Assembly: GCA_014885115.2 (NCBI GenBank)
Contig: WKLE02006548.1
Span: 1-44,421 of the forward strand
Source: Asterionellopsis glacialis
Taxonomy: Eukaryota; Bacillariophyta; Plagiogrammaphyceae; Rhaphoneidales; Asterionellopsidaceae
Reading direction: 5' to 3'
DNA length: 44,421 nucleotides
Part shown: piece by piece, positions 21,001 to 31,846 of the stretch
Position numbering within the stretch: position 1 is the first letter of the stretch
Layout of the letters: each line of letters begins with the position of its first letter
Position numbers and translations under genes: made by a program
Notes under the pieces: generated by a model
Told to the model about the DNA's origin: nothing
The model's input: only the letters and a program-made list of their open reading frames with translations
Databases searched by the model: none

Positions 21001-23142
21001 GTTCTTAAGCTTCGCAAAAATTATTTTGTTGATACAATTCCATCATTTCTCCAGGTTCTCAGCAATTTAGGTATGAAGAATCATAAATTGACAAGTTTGA
21101 CTTACATACTCATATTTCTAAAGAAAGCGATTTCTTCCTTCTTTTGTTCTCGTGCAAAACAAACAGAAATTATCGATTTTCGTCATAATGAATTTTATGG
21201 TTCGTTGCCGACTACTCTCGGTGGCATTAGTAGCCTTGGTAAGACTTACCGGTAGCAGTTTATCAAAAAATGTCAGGAGAATTGCTTCCTCACTATTTTT
21301 TAAAACTTTATTGTTGTTCTCCATAGAATCACTAATTCTTGATTTCAACCAACTATCTGGAGTTCTCCCAACTGAACTCTCCCTACTCGCAAATCTAAGT
21401 ATGTCTGCAATGCTCAAACTCTATTTTCTTGCAATTTCGGCAAGGTTGTGCTGTCTGTCTTTTGTCACTAACTTTAATTAAATCTATTCCATTTGAAACA
21501 GAGGTACTTAGTCTCTATGGTCTTTATGCTATAAGTGGAACAATTCCCACGTCTCTAGGACTTTTAAAAAAACTTGGTAAGTTAACGCTTTTATTTTATA
21601 AATCAGAAAACATAGAAAGCTTATGATCATCTCACTATAAAGATTAATCTTACTAATATCTTTCTAGCAACTCTGAATATCAAGGCTACTAGTCTTTCAG
21701 GCTCTGTTCCAACAGAAATTTGCGAGTTACGGAATACCTTTGGGACTCTCACTGAATTAGGGGTGAATTGTGAACGCATTTCTGGTCCATGCATTGCTGA
21801 TGTTTGCATAGACTCTGCAGATTTTACGGAATCTACCATTCTTGACTGTCCAGATGGGTCCACTCTTCTCCAGGTTGGGATAGCGACCGATCGTATACCT
21901 CAAGATGCTGCATGGGTTGTCACGGACAAAAATGCAAACCAAACATATCTATCTGGCGGTCCGTACATTACACGAGTTGACCGATACAGAACAATTTTTA
22001 ATCAGACATGCGTTCCGTCTAACGCTTGCCTTGCATTTAGAGTTCTTAGTGCTAACAATATTGGTGCTCGTATATCTGGAGCACTTGCTGGTGATCAGTT
22101 TACATTGCTATTGAATCACGAAAAGATTGGCTCGGGCTCCATGTATGCCCGTAAGAAAAAGCCGCTTTTGTTTGGAGACAATTGTACGTATGAAAGTGGC
22201 CAACCCATAGCCCAAAACTCTAGTCTTAATATTATTGATGAGAAAGGAAATGGATGTTTCCTATGCGAGGATGGTAGTGCTCCTCCCTATGGAGACACCA
22301 TCGTTCCACCACTAAGGTACAAGTTCATGTTCAGTTCAACTGACAATGAACTAACTTGTAGCGAGTACAATGCATTTCTTGTTGCATTTGGGGATATTCA
22401 TAATATTGAACCAGCTCGATGCAGAGCTGAGCAAGCTACTGCTGGTGTTTTATGTGGATGTCAAAACTCTATTGCCAAAAAAGAATCCTGCAATATTTGT
22501 GGAGTAGGTGGTGACATTACTTCTGATGTCTCTCTGGGTGCTGATATTTTTGGATTTTATGCCACTTGTAATGATATTAATTTTTATGGGGAAACCCAAG
22601 ATGCTTGTGACAGTTTCGGAAGGTTGTCTACCTTTTGCTGCCCCCGAGCATGTTCCGCTTTGGAACCATGTGATAGGGGCTACTTTTGCGATGACACCAG
22701 CGGTATATGCCAGTTTTGTGATAACCCCGACGCATCGAAGTCGGGGTGTTTGACTTTTGACTGGAGTCAAGAGGCACCAAACAAATGCCCTTTCACCTAT
22801 TGTCCCAAGGAATGTGATGACTCCGATAATATGGCTAGTCTTGGTGTGATACTTTCACTGGACATATTCCCTGGTGAAACATCGTGGGATCTGGTAGATG
22901 AAGGCTCAGGTGAATTACTCGCAGAAGGAAAGAATTACGAAGACTCGTGGGTCCCTCGTGTATCAGAAGTGTGCATTCCTCGCGATGCTTGCGTTGTGTT
23001 TACTATTTACGATAGGAATGGCATATGTTGCTATAATGGACGTGGATCGTACACATTGACTCTGGATGGCGAAAAGATCGCCTCTGGAGGTGAATTTGCA
23101 TCATCAGAATTTGTCCGCATTGGTGACTGCACAAGACAGTAG
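18017..23142 (+). CDS. Large LRR single-pass membrane protein, ten exons
   Basis: Exons: 18017-20252, 20342-20413, 20494-20565, 20682-20753, 20842-20913, 20999-21070, 21167-21238, 21327-21398, 21502-21576 and 21668-23142, giving 1429 residues. The N-terminal cytoplasmic part is acidic and built of tandem repeats (DSGDDNDEDDEVSSF... then DSGNDDDDEDDDEVSSF...; two HGG/NGG basic units). A transmembrane helix (ILVCVSVGIIAFIIIMSTVF) lies near residue 378. After a Ser/Thr/Pro stem comes an LRR cap (YSSAWSKW...HECDWF) and about 18 plant-type 24-residue LRRs (L-x-x-N-x-L-x-G-x-I/L-P). The Cys-rich C-terminal ectodomain contains a related beta-rich module twice (near residues 1000-1100 and 1330-1425; C-x-P-x-x-x-C near 22011 and 22977). 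There is no kinase domain. Such proteins are common in diatoms and are thought to be surface receptors or adhesion proteins; a ligand is unknown. Confidence 0.9.
20342..21576 (+). repeat. Eight consecutive one-LRR exons (seven of 72 bp, one of 75 bp)
   Basis: Exons 2-8 of the LRR gene are each exactly 72 bp and exon 9 is 75 bp. All introns in this stretch are in phase 1 (80-116 bp) and cut each repeat at the same point, just before the conserved L-x-L of the next unit. The nine repeats before them share a single exon. Confidence 0.9.
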
Positions 23143-24435
23143 TTCCTAACCAAATTGCTATATAAAGTTCTTGTTTTTTTTTCTTGGGTTTCCACCCTTT
23201 CTGTGTGATCTTTCCGGGGGAAATGTATCTTGTCCACCCGCAGATCCGATCTCCGTTTTTACTACAGCTACCTGCCTGTGGTTTTCTCAAAATTAGAGTC
23301 GAAGTAGATTCCATGCAGTTACACTCCTTGTATCAGACTTATCTTAATACAAGAATTTCGAATTTCTCATGCAATATTTTGCTGTGGTATTAAATAGATA
23401 TCTAGAAGCATATGTTCCAATTTCCATCGGCGAGCAGAAGTTGATGCAATAACTGCTGCTGAAATAATAATCGAGCTTCGAGACGATAATATGCCTTCAA
23501 ATCATCTTTTAGTCTGGATCTGTTCAATTATTGGATCTTTGCTTAGATTTTTGAAATCTCTAAGCTTGGACATGTTCAATTGCGCATAAACCCCCGAGAA
23601 GCTACCTGAAATCTGGTAGGTCCAGTCTAGTTCCTCGGCTTCTGATTACCAGGTGCTGTAGTTGCAATTGAGAACAGAAAAAGACGGTGGCTCGCATACC
23701 AGGTAAACGCTGACACTCATCGTGTACCTGGTAGGCCCTCCCGGTCGTCCTAGAGTCTCTCTAGGTCCTAGTCCTCTAGGACAACAGAACTCGTACATAA
23801 GATACACATTGTACAGATCACTCCCTAGCAGACTTCGGGTCTGTACAGAACTTTTAGGTACTCTAGAGTGAGGTCTAACGGTAATTGAACGTGTATATCC
23901 CGTTTCAAGAGACTTATGACGTAGAAAGATTTTTAGTACAGTGAGCTGTACGTAGTCTTAAAGTATTGCAGAACCCGAAGCCTGATTGATTTTTTTTGTG
24001 AGATTGACACGACCATCCAAGATTCTGTTGTTGATACTGCGATAGCTCTCTCAGTTGTTGAGATTATGATTCGTCATTCGTTCCTTTTCGGCGAACCCGA
24101 ACTGTAAAAACATAATACACAGTCCACCAAATTGAAATTAATCGCTTCAAGGCGTCAAGAAATTTTATCGTGTCAACACAAATATTTTTTCCTCTCACTG
24201 AAACCTCTACACGAAACAGTAAGTAGGCTGTCCTCGTCCTTTTGTGTGATTAATTCCCCTTTTCTTTTTCCCTTTTTTGTCATTCCCGTTCACGTTCAAC
24301 AAGGAAAACAAGAACAACAACAAAGCGATTTCAGCTCAAACTCAACTCAACTCAACTCCATTTGTTTCATCTATCCGACTCTTTACCGATAACATCTTCA
24401 GCATTACAAATCAATACAATATAGAAAATAGCAAA
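23143..24435. other. Intergenic region upstream of the CBS gene, with TACCWGGTA and CCTAG clusters
   Basis: No gene seen. Between 23610 and 23790 there are two exact TACC(A/T)GGTA sites (23697-23705, 23725-23733), partial copies, and short CTAG-containing inverted motifs (CTCTAGGTCCTAGTCCTCTAGG). A possible 5'-leader intron donor (ACA|GTAAGT, about 24220) precedes the CBS gene, with an uncertain acceptor. Confidence 0.45.
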
Positions 24436-25602
24436 ATGGCTACAGTATTACCATCTCATTCACGCACATATGCAACTGGAACTTCTGGAGCACCAGCGAC
24501 AAAAACATCAACAACAGATGATAATAGCAGTCTTCCCATTCGGTATGAAATGCGTCATCCTCCAAGGATTTCGGCAAGTGCTACTGCCATGTACAACTCT
24601 TTAATGCACCATACAGCAAGATCTATTGCCTTAGCACGCGATGACGGCGTTATAGAAATCGATTCAAGGATTGAACCTGTGGATGCTGCCATGATTTTGT
24701 GGGAAAATAATGTTTTGGGTGTTCCTGTACGTGATGCCAAGGCTCAATCTTACGTCGGCTTCTTTGATATGAGAGATATTCTAAGTGCTGTTGTGGCAAC
24801 ATCTCGTCGCATGGACAAACATGATGTACCCGATGAATATACCGCCGTCATGGTAGATTCGGTCGATGATTTACATCATTTAGATGAGCACGCAATACCA
24901 CTCACTACATCCTACCTGGCATCTCGAAACAAATTCTATACTCGTACACCGAATACACCCTTGATAACACTTGGAGGATTATTGGCAGAACCAGACTGTC
25001 GTCGTATCCTCATTTGTATTACACCTAAATCAAGCTGTGTCAATTTAATCTCAAGATCATCCATTGTCAAATTCATCAGTCAACATGTATCGCCACAGGA
25101 AATGAATGAAACCTTGGATGAAGCTGGACTACCCTACCGCAAGAATGTCGTTACGATTTCCGAAACAGCAAGTGCCTTTGAAACTTTTGATTTGATTGAT
25201 TCCAAAGGACTGTACGGGGTTGCTGTCGTGGACGAAGATGGTAAATTAGTTGCTTGTACATCTGCACGTGATATTAAATATGCTGCCATGGATCGAGGAA
25301 GTACAGCTATGGATACGGATATCTTTACCTACTTGACCGTTGTTCGACAAAAGGCACTGACAGAAGGACGCAAGTCACGATATCCTGCATGTCATGTCTA
25401 TGAAGATTCCACTGTTGGACATGTTGTCAACTTGTTAGCCAAAACTGGGTACCATCGGGTCTTCGTCGTGGACAAGGATATGGTACCTGTAGGTGTTATT
25501 GGTGTCAGTGACATATTGCAATTCACAATGGATAAAAGTGAGAGAGATTCCGTCAATACCTTGGCATGTCATCCAAGTCATGTTCAGTTTGCATCCAAAT
25601 AG
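24436..25602 (+). CDS. CBS-domain protein, four CBS motifs, gamma-AMPK-like architecture
   Basis: 388 residues; ATG 24436 chosen because the upstream open sequence has no earlier in-frame ATG with protein character beyond a low-complexity leader. Four CBS-type units are visible: SRIEPVDAAMILWENNVLGVPV...GFFDMRDILSAV; a degenerate second (TPLITLGGLL...ISRSSIVKFI); a third (SASAFETFDLIDSKGLYGVAVVDEDGKLVACTSARDIK is its span, about residues 248-285); and a fourth (TVGHVVNLLAKTGYHRVFVV...GVISVSD-like GVIGVSDILQF). Paired CBS modules bind adenine nucleotides and serve as energy sensors, as in AMPK gamma/SNF4. There is no attached kinase, channel or enzyme domain, so it probably works as a separate regulatory subunit (inference). 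Stop is TAG. Confidence 0.85.
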   Translation: MATVLPSHSRTYATGTSGAPATKTSTTDDNSSLPIRYEMRHPPRISASATAMYNSLMHHTARSIALARDDGVIEIDSRIEPVDAAMILWENNVLGVPVRDAKAQSYVGFFDMRDILSAVVATSRRMDKHDVPDEYTAVMVDSVDDLHHLDEHAIPLTTSYLASRNKFYTRTPNTPLITLGGLLAEPDCRRILICITPKSSCVNLISRSSIVKFISQHVSPQEMNETLDEAGLPYRKNVVTISETASAFETFDLIDSKGLYGVAVVDEDGKLVACTSARDIKYAAMDRGSTAMDTDIFTYLTVVRQKALTEGRKSRYPACHVYEDSTVGHVVNLLAKTGYHRVFVVDKDMVPVGVIGVSDILQFTMDKSERDSVNTLACHPSHVQFASK

Positions 25603-25821
25603 TACCTTCGCGGGTCATGGACCCTCTACATACCGTTATATTGGGGGCCAAGCATATGGACATTCGGATTAAATTTATTGCATTCCAAGATTTTCATTGG
25701 ATACACTTTTACATAAGCGGCATTACGAGAATGGCGGAAGAAGGAGGTCTACCATGTTGGGTAAGAGTGAGAGTTGAGAAACAACAAACTAAAGTAATTT
25801 CAGGTTTGGTTTGTCGATCTT

Positions 25822-25859
<38 letters not shown>

Positions 25860-26255
25860 TCCTCATTCCATGTTGTGTGTGATAAAAACCAAATAGTAAG
25901 TTATGGAATGATGGTGGTGCAGTGTCTTTCATGTTGCATATTTTTTTTTGTAGAAACAAGTCAATACATACATACGTACATACTATAATATTATAGTCCA
26001 TGGAAGCGATTCTTCTTGGAGTTTGCTTAAATTTTCCCGTTTCATGTATGTTCTTCAACCCGCTAACACTACGAACCAACGAATGTACGCATGCAAGGAG
26101 AAACGAATGGTTACTAAGACAAGATAATGAGAACTTATAAATCATGCGAATTTATAAATTATTTTTACTTTGGTAGATCCCTTCTCCAAGAAGAAAATAA
26201 AACGTCAAGAATACATTTTACATCTATTTCCAGTCTTCCCTGTCCTTTTTCCTTC
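25603..26255. other. Region between the convergent CBS and fibrillin genes
   Basis: No supported gene. It holds the (CT)n microsatellite and presumably both 3' untranslated regions. Confidence 0.5.
25824..25857. repeat. (CT)n microsatellite
   Basis: An uninterrupted TC/CT dinucleotide run of about 17 units downstream of the CBS gene. Confidence 0.95.
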
Positions 26256-27284
26256 CTAACGAGACAAGATAAAGACTGATCCCTTGTGTCCACGGGTAAT
26301 GCGGATCGTGTCATCTATATACACTGTGCGTAACCAACCTGTCGGACCAATCATACCTAATGGTATTGTAAAATCAATGGGTGAATCTTGAATTGTAACA
26401 CGACAACTTTCAAACTTGACATCGATACGTCGTAAATCTGTAGAATTTGGTTGAAATCCAACATCCACGACAAGTGTTGCCTTTTTCGTATTACGGTTGG
26501 TATTGTTATTACCACGTGTCGTTAAAGAAGGTATTTCAAAGGATACAACATTCCTTACACGTTTCTTCTTTAAATCAATACCTTGACTCGATCGTACACC
26601 TGAAGTATTGGGTTGTGGAACAATAATACCCATCTTTTCTAAATTATCCTGTACATTTTGAGGCAAGATTGGATTGCTTCGTCCACCACCTCCTTCTTCA
26701 TAACTACTTCTACTACCGGTAGGATTATTACTGTAGGATTGATTTTCTAATGGATTAATCCATGTTTTCCAGGGTTGTAATACTTTCCACTCTTGACTAT
26801 TTTTATCTTGCGCTGTCCATAATAATTGCCAATTACCCGCCAAGGATGATAATACATCCTTTTCTGCAATGACAGACGATGATGAAGAATCTGCATCATC
26901 TTTATTATTGTTGTACATTTCAATTTCTTGAACAATCTTTAAAATTTTACTTGTCAATTCAGTGGATGATTTTTGATTTGCAGGTACTTGTTCCAATAAT
27001 TCCATCAGTTGTTGTTTTTTATCTAATTGTGTCCTTGTTTGAGTAGTTTCAAGATTAATCTTACTCGAGTTTTCCTTGGAGGTTGAATGTATCATTGTGG
27101 TCATTATTCTGGGTGACAATAATGGTACAATATTATTGTTGGACCGCCAGCGTTGGCGAGTTGCATCAGTAGGACTACTTACTGAAAAAGCCATTGTCAT
27201 CATAAAGTTGTGATTCCATAAGGAATGCATCCACAAACAAAAAATGAATAGTCGGTAATGTAAAGTTATGACACAACGGACCAT
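26256..27284 (-). CDS. PAP/fibrillin-domain plastid lipid-associated protein
   Basis: 342 residues from ATG 27284 to TAG. The N-terminus has a hydrophobic signal (LHYRLFIFCLWMHSLW) followed by TMAFSVSS, an A-F motif typical of diatom plastid import. A Gln/Leu helix precedes the fibrillin fold. That fold opens with LSSLAGNWQLLWTAQD (about residue 145), has a low-complexity insert, then FEIPSLT, VDVGFQPN, FESCRVTI and the closing block GWLRTVYIDDTIRITRGHKG, which is the strongest family signature. Fibrillins bind lipids at plastoglobules and thylakoids. Exact subfamily not assigned. Confidence 0.88.
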   Translation of the reverse strand: MVRCVITLHYRLFIFCLWMHSLWNHNFMMTMAFSVSSPTDATRQRWRSNNNIVPLLSPRIMTTMIHSTSKENSSKINLETTQTRTQLDKKQQLMELLEQVPANQKSSTELTSKILKIVQEIEMYNNNKDDADSSSSSVIAEKDVLSSLAGNWQLLWTAQDKNSQEWKVLQPWKTWINPLENQSYSNNPTGSRSSYEEGGGGRSNPILPQNVQDNLEKMGIIVPQPNTSGVRSSQGIDLKKKRVRNVVSFEIPSLTTRGNNNTNRNTKKATLVVDVGFQPNSTDLRRIDVKFESCRVTIQDSPIDFTIPLGMIGPTGWLRTVYIDDTIRITRGHKGSVFILSR

Positions 27285-27527
27285 GATGTATAGTATACGT
27301 ATGACACACACACAAATCTGGAGAGTCCTTACTATTGCAACTGATAGAATATTGAGAAAGGAGAAGAAACGCGACAGTATTCTTTCAAGGAAATTAAAGA
27401 AAAAAGGACAACTTTTTCGTGCGGACTTTTACAATGATTTCTTGAAAACTTTTCCTATTGATTTGTGGTGAGGTATGATAGAAACAATACTATTGTCAAA
27501 ATAGATTAGCACCTTCCAAAGTCTCAA

Positions 27528-27740
27528 TCAGGACGCATCTGCCATTGCCACCACCGCGGTGCAGACAAGTTGTTGAGACAAAAGATCTTTTTTCAATTTT
27601 TTCTGCATGCGTATAATAGTAGAATCTGCTGATAAAGGTTCTTGCGAGGTAACGTTAACACTAGTATGTAATAATTTTTTGAGGAGATAGCATTTTGACA
27701 TTGCTTGAGATTTGCGATCAGAATTCCGTTTTGTTGGCAT
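27528..27740 (-). CDS. Possible small basic protein, unknown
   Basis: 70 residues from an ATG at 27740 to a stop at 27528. It is basic (KRNSDRKSQ, MQKKLKKDLL) and sits between the divergent fibrillin and acyltransferase genes. It has no recognised domain and may be a chance frame. Confidence 0.25.
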   Translation of the reverse strand: MPTKRNSDRKSQAMSKCYLLKKLLHTSVNVTSQEPLSADSTIIRMQKKLKKDLLSQQLVCTAVVAMADAS

Positions 27741-27805
27741 GATGGCAAGAAATCAGTATCGTACCTCATGGACTAGACTAGTCTACAAATCCCAAATGCA
27801 AACCA

Positions 27806-29587
27806 ATGGCAAGACTTTCCTACCTCGACGGCCTCCGTGGACTTTTATGTCTCATCGTCATACATCACCACGGCCTTTGTGGCTTTGATCCCTGCAAGGT
27901 CTTTGGACCGAACCCCAGTTGGATTGTCGATCCCTCCATTTGCGACAGTAGTACTGCGGATGTGGTTGCTATTGCGGGATCGGAAGCCATGACAGGAACA
28001 TCATTTTGGCCCCAGCAGCTATGGCAGATTTTGACATCCCCCTTTTCCAATGGTGCATTCGCTGTGGCGACCTTCTTCGTTATGTCTGGCTGTGCCCTGT
28101 CTCTAAATCTCTTTCATGCCGACGATGACAAATGGAGACTCGCTGTAACGAAACGCTTCTTCCGTTTAGCCCTGCCCTGTGGTGCAGCCATGATCTTTAC
28201 GTATATGCATGGCGGATTTGACTACCATTTGCGTGCGGCGGACATTACACAATCCAAATGGTTGATTGACGTCGGCATACGGCGTCCGTTAAAATCACCC
28301 TTCTTGGGAATGCTTTATGAAAGTTTCATAGGAATTTGGCACAATACGTCCACTCTGAACAATGCTGTTTGGACCATGACCTTGGAACTTCTTGGATCGT
28401 ATCTTGTCTTTCTAGTCGTGGCTGTCTTGAAGGGTGTACCGTCCTCACGACGGAGGCAACAGATACTTCTCGTGATGATTATGGCACTGCATTGGCCGAG
28501 TCCATGCGTACGCAAAGAAGTTGCTATTCGACTTGAATTTAAATCCAAACTTGATCCGTTGATCAATGGTACCGTGGTTGTCAATCCAATGTCTCACTTT
28601 CACTTGGTACAAGTATTGGAAGAAAAACAAATGCTCCGCAATATGACCTATACTGAAATAGAGCTTAAAACTTGGACCTTGCAAGGACTGCTGACACAAG
28701 AAAGTCATGACAAAAAAGAAGAAGAACAGAACGAGAAAGAACTACCCATTGACAGTCCAAAGCTTCAAAAACTCGTCCATGGCAGTCTTGCCTCGAAAAT
28801 TATTTCAACGGATGAGATCTCTGTACAAGATGCACAAATATTTCAAAAAACAAGTTGGTCCACGTCCAAACCCTATGCTTGGTACTCGGCCTTTCTCGCG
28901 GGTGTCTTGATCGCCGAACGTATTCGAGTAGGTTCTCGTCAGAAGGTATTGCATGATAACCCCATGGACAGCACGAGGAACCTAGCTCTAGTATCGATCC
29001 TCATCTACCTTTGTGCTAGTTTTCCCTTCAAATTCGGTAGTCTCATTGCTGATCAAAATATCATTTGGTCCATCATGGGTACCATTGCTTCATTTTTCAA
29101 CCTTGATGCGGCCATACTGTACCATACACTTGGTGCTACCATGCTTGTGTATCTCATTGTCTTTGGTCCTGACATCATTAAAAGACTTTTATCCACAAGG
29201 TACTTATTGTACCTTGGCCGTATATCCTTCGTCCTATATTTGACTCACATACCAATCATGTACACCTTAACCAGTGCTCTGTATGTCTATTTCAAGGAGC
29301 AACAGACATTGGTAGCAGTACCCATGTATATGGCTCTTGCAGTATCCACACCCTACATTTTCGGGGTGGCTACTGTATTTGAAAAATATGTAGATGAACC
29401 ATCGATTCGATGGAGTGGTGTCATTGGTAGAACCATCCTTGGCAGTGAGCAACAAGGTCTGGCATCGTATTCAGGACTTGAACAGCCATCCTTTGGATCT
29501 ACTACTGCAGATCGTCGGACGGAGACCATGGATGATGAAGCCGTCGTGGCCAATATCGAAACAACCTCGTACAAGAGAAAGAATTAA
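27806..29587 (+). CDS. Acyltransferase-3 family membrane protein (OafA/YrhL type)
   Basis: 593 residues in one exon. It begins LSYLDGLRGLLCLIVIHHHG, the family's opening with the invariant Arg in DGLRG and catalytic-type His in the first membrane helix. Then come FFVMSGCALSL, a KRFFRLALPC block in helix 3, NNAVWTMTLELLGSYLVF, a long acidic loop (about residues 250-350), and several further membrane helices ending near residue 535. A soluble tail follows. The family transfers acyl groups from an acyl donor to sugars or other substrates across a membrane; the substrate here cannot be read from sequence. Trp codons are all TGG, a useful contrast with the retroelement. Confidence 0.88.
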   Translation: MARLSYLDGLRGLLCLIVIHHHGLCGFDPCKVFGPNPSWIVDPSICDSSTADVVAIAGSEAMTGTSFWPQQLWQILTSPFSNGAFAVATFFVMSGCALSLNLFHADDDKWRLAVTKRFFRLALPCGAAMIFTYMHGGFDYHLRAADITQSKWLIDVGIRRPLKSPFLGMLYESFIGIWHNTSTLNNAVWTMTLELLGSYLVFLVVAVLKGVPSSRRRQQILLVMIMALHWPSPCVRKEVAIRLEFKSKLDPLINGTVVVNPMSHFHLVQVLEEKQMLRNMTYTEIELKTWTLQGLLTQESHDKKEEEQNEKELPIDSPKLQKLVHGSLASKIISTDEISVQDAQIFQKTSWSTSKPYAWYSAFLAGVLIAERIRVGSRQKVLHDNPMDSTRNLALVSILIYLCASFPFKFGSLIADQNIIWSIMGTIASFFNLDAAILYHTLGATMLVYLIVFGPDIIKRLLSTRYLLYLGRISFVLYLTHIPIMYTLTSALYVYFKEQQTLVAVPMYMALAVSTPYIFGVATVFEKYVDEPSIRWSGVIGRTILGSEQQGLASYSGLEQPSFGSTTADRRTETMDDEAVVANIETTSYKRKN

Positions 29588-30127
29588 TCAAAACTGACAA
29601 TGGAAGGATTGGAATTCCCTCCTTATCTTTATTGTGATGACCATGATGATGATGATGATTCCTCCTTTCCAACACACCTGTTTCACATACTAATCTAAGC
29701 ATCGATGAATGACATATTGATGAATTATTAGACTAGAGCAAAAGGGATTAGGTTTCTTCCTTATCCTGCCATGATACTGATTCTTCCCTTTCTTGCCTCT
29801 ATTTCAAATGCGAATCCAAGTGACAATATGAAAAAGAAGTCTATTTCTCTAGAACTTTTGAAACAGTAGAAAAACATGAGATACGCGGTTCATCACAATG
29901 TATAGGATTATGAGGACTCACTCATGATGTTTAGCCATGAATGTATTTTAAAAAGAGAGAAATGACAATAACGAAAACATACAGTCTTGGAGTTTATTTT
30001 TTTTTCTTCTCATTATTATTACAGATACTCTTTTAGGATACACACATCATAATGATCAAAGTAGTATTCTTACTTTCTATCCGTCTTATCTCTACTAGAG
30101 AGTATCATCTCTAATGTGTTACTTCAT
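29588..30127. other. Region between convergent genes
   Basis: About 540 bp holding the 3' ends of the acyltransferase gene and of the minus-strand gene at 30128. A short ATG/GAT repeat (about 29642-29658) and a T-run near 30000 are seen; no gene. Confidence 0.5.
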
Positions 30128-30985
30128 TTATTCCATTTCTTTTTCTTCAATGAGTTTCAATATTGCATTGCTAGCTTTCAACAAAAGTGATTGCGTACTA
30201 GTTTTTGTACTAGACAAAGTAGAATCGTAATCATCAGTAGCAACATCATCCAATGGTGGTAATTCTGATAATTCTTGTAAACATTCTTGAATGGTTTGTA
30301 AATTAGGTATAGACGACATTGGTCCTATAGATATACATCCACTGATTGTTGAAGCATCATAAAATTCGTCTGCAATTGTTTGATACAATGTAGAGAATGA
30401 TGATGATGATGACGATGACGACGATGATGATGATAATGTATGGTCAGCTATTTGTTGGAATGCTTCTGCTGCATTTGCAAACGCTATGGTTGTTTCAGTC
30501 CAATCGAGTTTCCAACACGTATTGGCTACCAAAAGAGCTTCCCCAGCTAATTGAAAGCAACGTTGGAGATGTTGTTGTTGCTGCTTTAGATTTGGATCTG
30601 CGGTGTCCGTATTATTGTCCACCCTAATTTCACATGCTAGCTCCATCATACAATTTCCAACCGTTTCTAAATGTTCATAAAGCAACACTGTACTTTTTGC
30701 AGTACTAGGAGAAACATGATTATAATTCCATGGAAAGAAGTTCAAATGATGGTGACGCCTATGGTGCGTAACATACGAAGAGCAATAATACTGCTTATTA
30801 TTTTGTAATGGTGAAAACGGTAAGAAGATTGCTGAATGTTTCAAGGGAATTACGGAAAATCCTTCCACCACGATAATACTTGTAACACAAGACAAAGCTA
30901 CCCAAAAATAGACTGAAGTACGGACCCCAAAGATGGCTAATAATAAGCCTCTCCCTACTGAGAGTGGTTCTTCTAGAGGCGCCAT
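30128..30985 (-). CDS. Probable plastid-targeted protein of unknown function
   Basis: 285 residues from ATG 30985 to TAA. A hydrophobic segment (SVYFWVALSCVTSIIVVEGF, about residues 24-43) followed by VEGFSV resembles signal peptide plus the G/A-F plastid motif, although the N-terminal lead of 23 residues is long. The body is mainly helical (HLQRCFQLAGEALLVANTCW, TTIAFANAAEAFQQIAD), with a 12-residue poly-Ser run from a TCA/TCG repeat (about 30398-30440). A C-terminal helix (SLLLKASNAILKLIEEKE) closes it. No family recognised. Confidence 0.68.
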   Translation of the reverse strand: MAPLEEPLSVGRGLLLAIFGVRTSVYFWVALSCVTSIIVVEGFSVIPLKHSAIFLPFSPLQNNKQYYCSSYVTHHRRHHHLNFFPWNYNHVSPSTAKSTVLLYEHLETVGNCMMELACEIRVDNNTDTADPNLKQQQQHLQRCFQLAGEALLVANTCWKLDWTETTIAFANAAEAFQQIADHTLSSSSSSSSSSSSFSTLYQTIADEFYDASTISGCISIGPMSSIPNLQTIQECLQELSELPPLDDVATDDYDSTLSSTKTSTQSLLLKASNAILKLIEEKEME

Positions 30986-31846
30986 CGTCTTTTAATTGAT
31001 GAGATTGTTGTTGGTTCTTTCACAATCTTGAGTTCGAGAATAATCACTTTACCACTGCAGTTTTGTAGAGTGAAAATTTCAAATTACGATCGTCCACGAT
31101 GAGTCCTTTCAACAGCTGTTGTTGTACGTCCCAGAAAAGAAAGGTAAAATGACCGTCGTGAGGCTCATTGTCGCTAGCTTTACCAACCCGAGTTTTGCAA
31201 TCGCAACAACACTAACTCATCCGTTTTCTGTAATGCTTACTTTCACAGACAGTCTGTCCGCTTGGTCGCACAGGGTTTGGAAAGTCTCAACAAAAACTTA
31301 ACCTTATATTCTTTAATGAGACAGAAAATATTGTTCTTCGGTTGTGTCGAGTCGTGAGTCGTGAATTCACCGTGAGTCATCAATTATATATATTATTGAG
31401 TCATTCGTTGTCATCTCCGTTTCCTAAATAAGAAAACACGAATCAATAACAGGGAATGACTCAGAACAAAAAGAACAAAACCAGATGGCCGCAACAGGAT
31501 AATTATGCGGTCAGCATTGCAGCAATCCATCGCTGTCAAAAAAGAACAAAATGTCAATACATGAATGAATCATCGAATCTTCCTACAAAGACTCTACTCA
31601 TAGCACCATTATATCATAATAACACGAACTCATGCTGATTCATTTTTGAATGACTTCAGATTATATTGCCAAATCAGTTGGAAAAAACTGCGTTGGCATG
31701 ATGAGTAATGAAATGATAATACACCGCAATCAACACAAAGCGTAGTGATATCAAGCAAAATTCATTTCTACACTTGATCTCTTCCTCTTCTCATATCTTA
31801 TCCAAACCAAAGAATCAAAACACTCTATATTCAAACTCTAGAAACA
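30986..31846. other. Shared upstream region of the divergent 30128-30985 and LHC genes
   Basis: About 860 bp without a convincing gene. It contains the cluster of TGA(G/C)TCA sites listed separately. Two 60-codon frames here have no protein character. Confidence 0.5.
31355..31463. promoter_or_regulatory. Cluster of AP-1-type TGA(G/C)TCA sites
   Basis: Exact 7-mers at 31373-31379 (TGAGTCA), 31397-31403 (TGAGTCA) and 31457-31463 (TGACTCA), plus a half-matching TGAGTC at 31355. All lie 384-492 bp upstream of the LHC ATG. TGA(G/C)TCA is a classic bZIP recognition sequence; use by this organism is inference. Confidence 0.5.

Noticed and set aside
25824..25857. Arg/Glu repeat protein on the minus strand across the (CT)n run
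   Set aside because: The alternating RE reading is produced by the dinucleotide repeat and the surrounding frame has no protein character.
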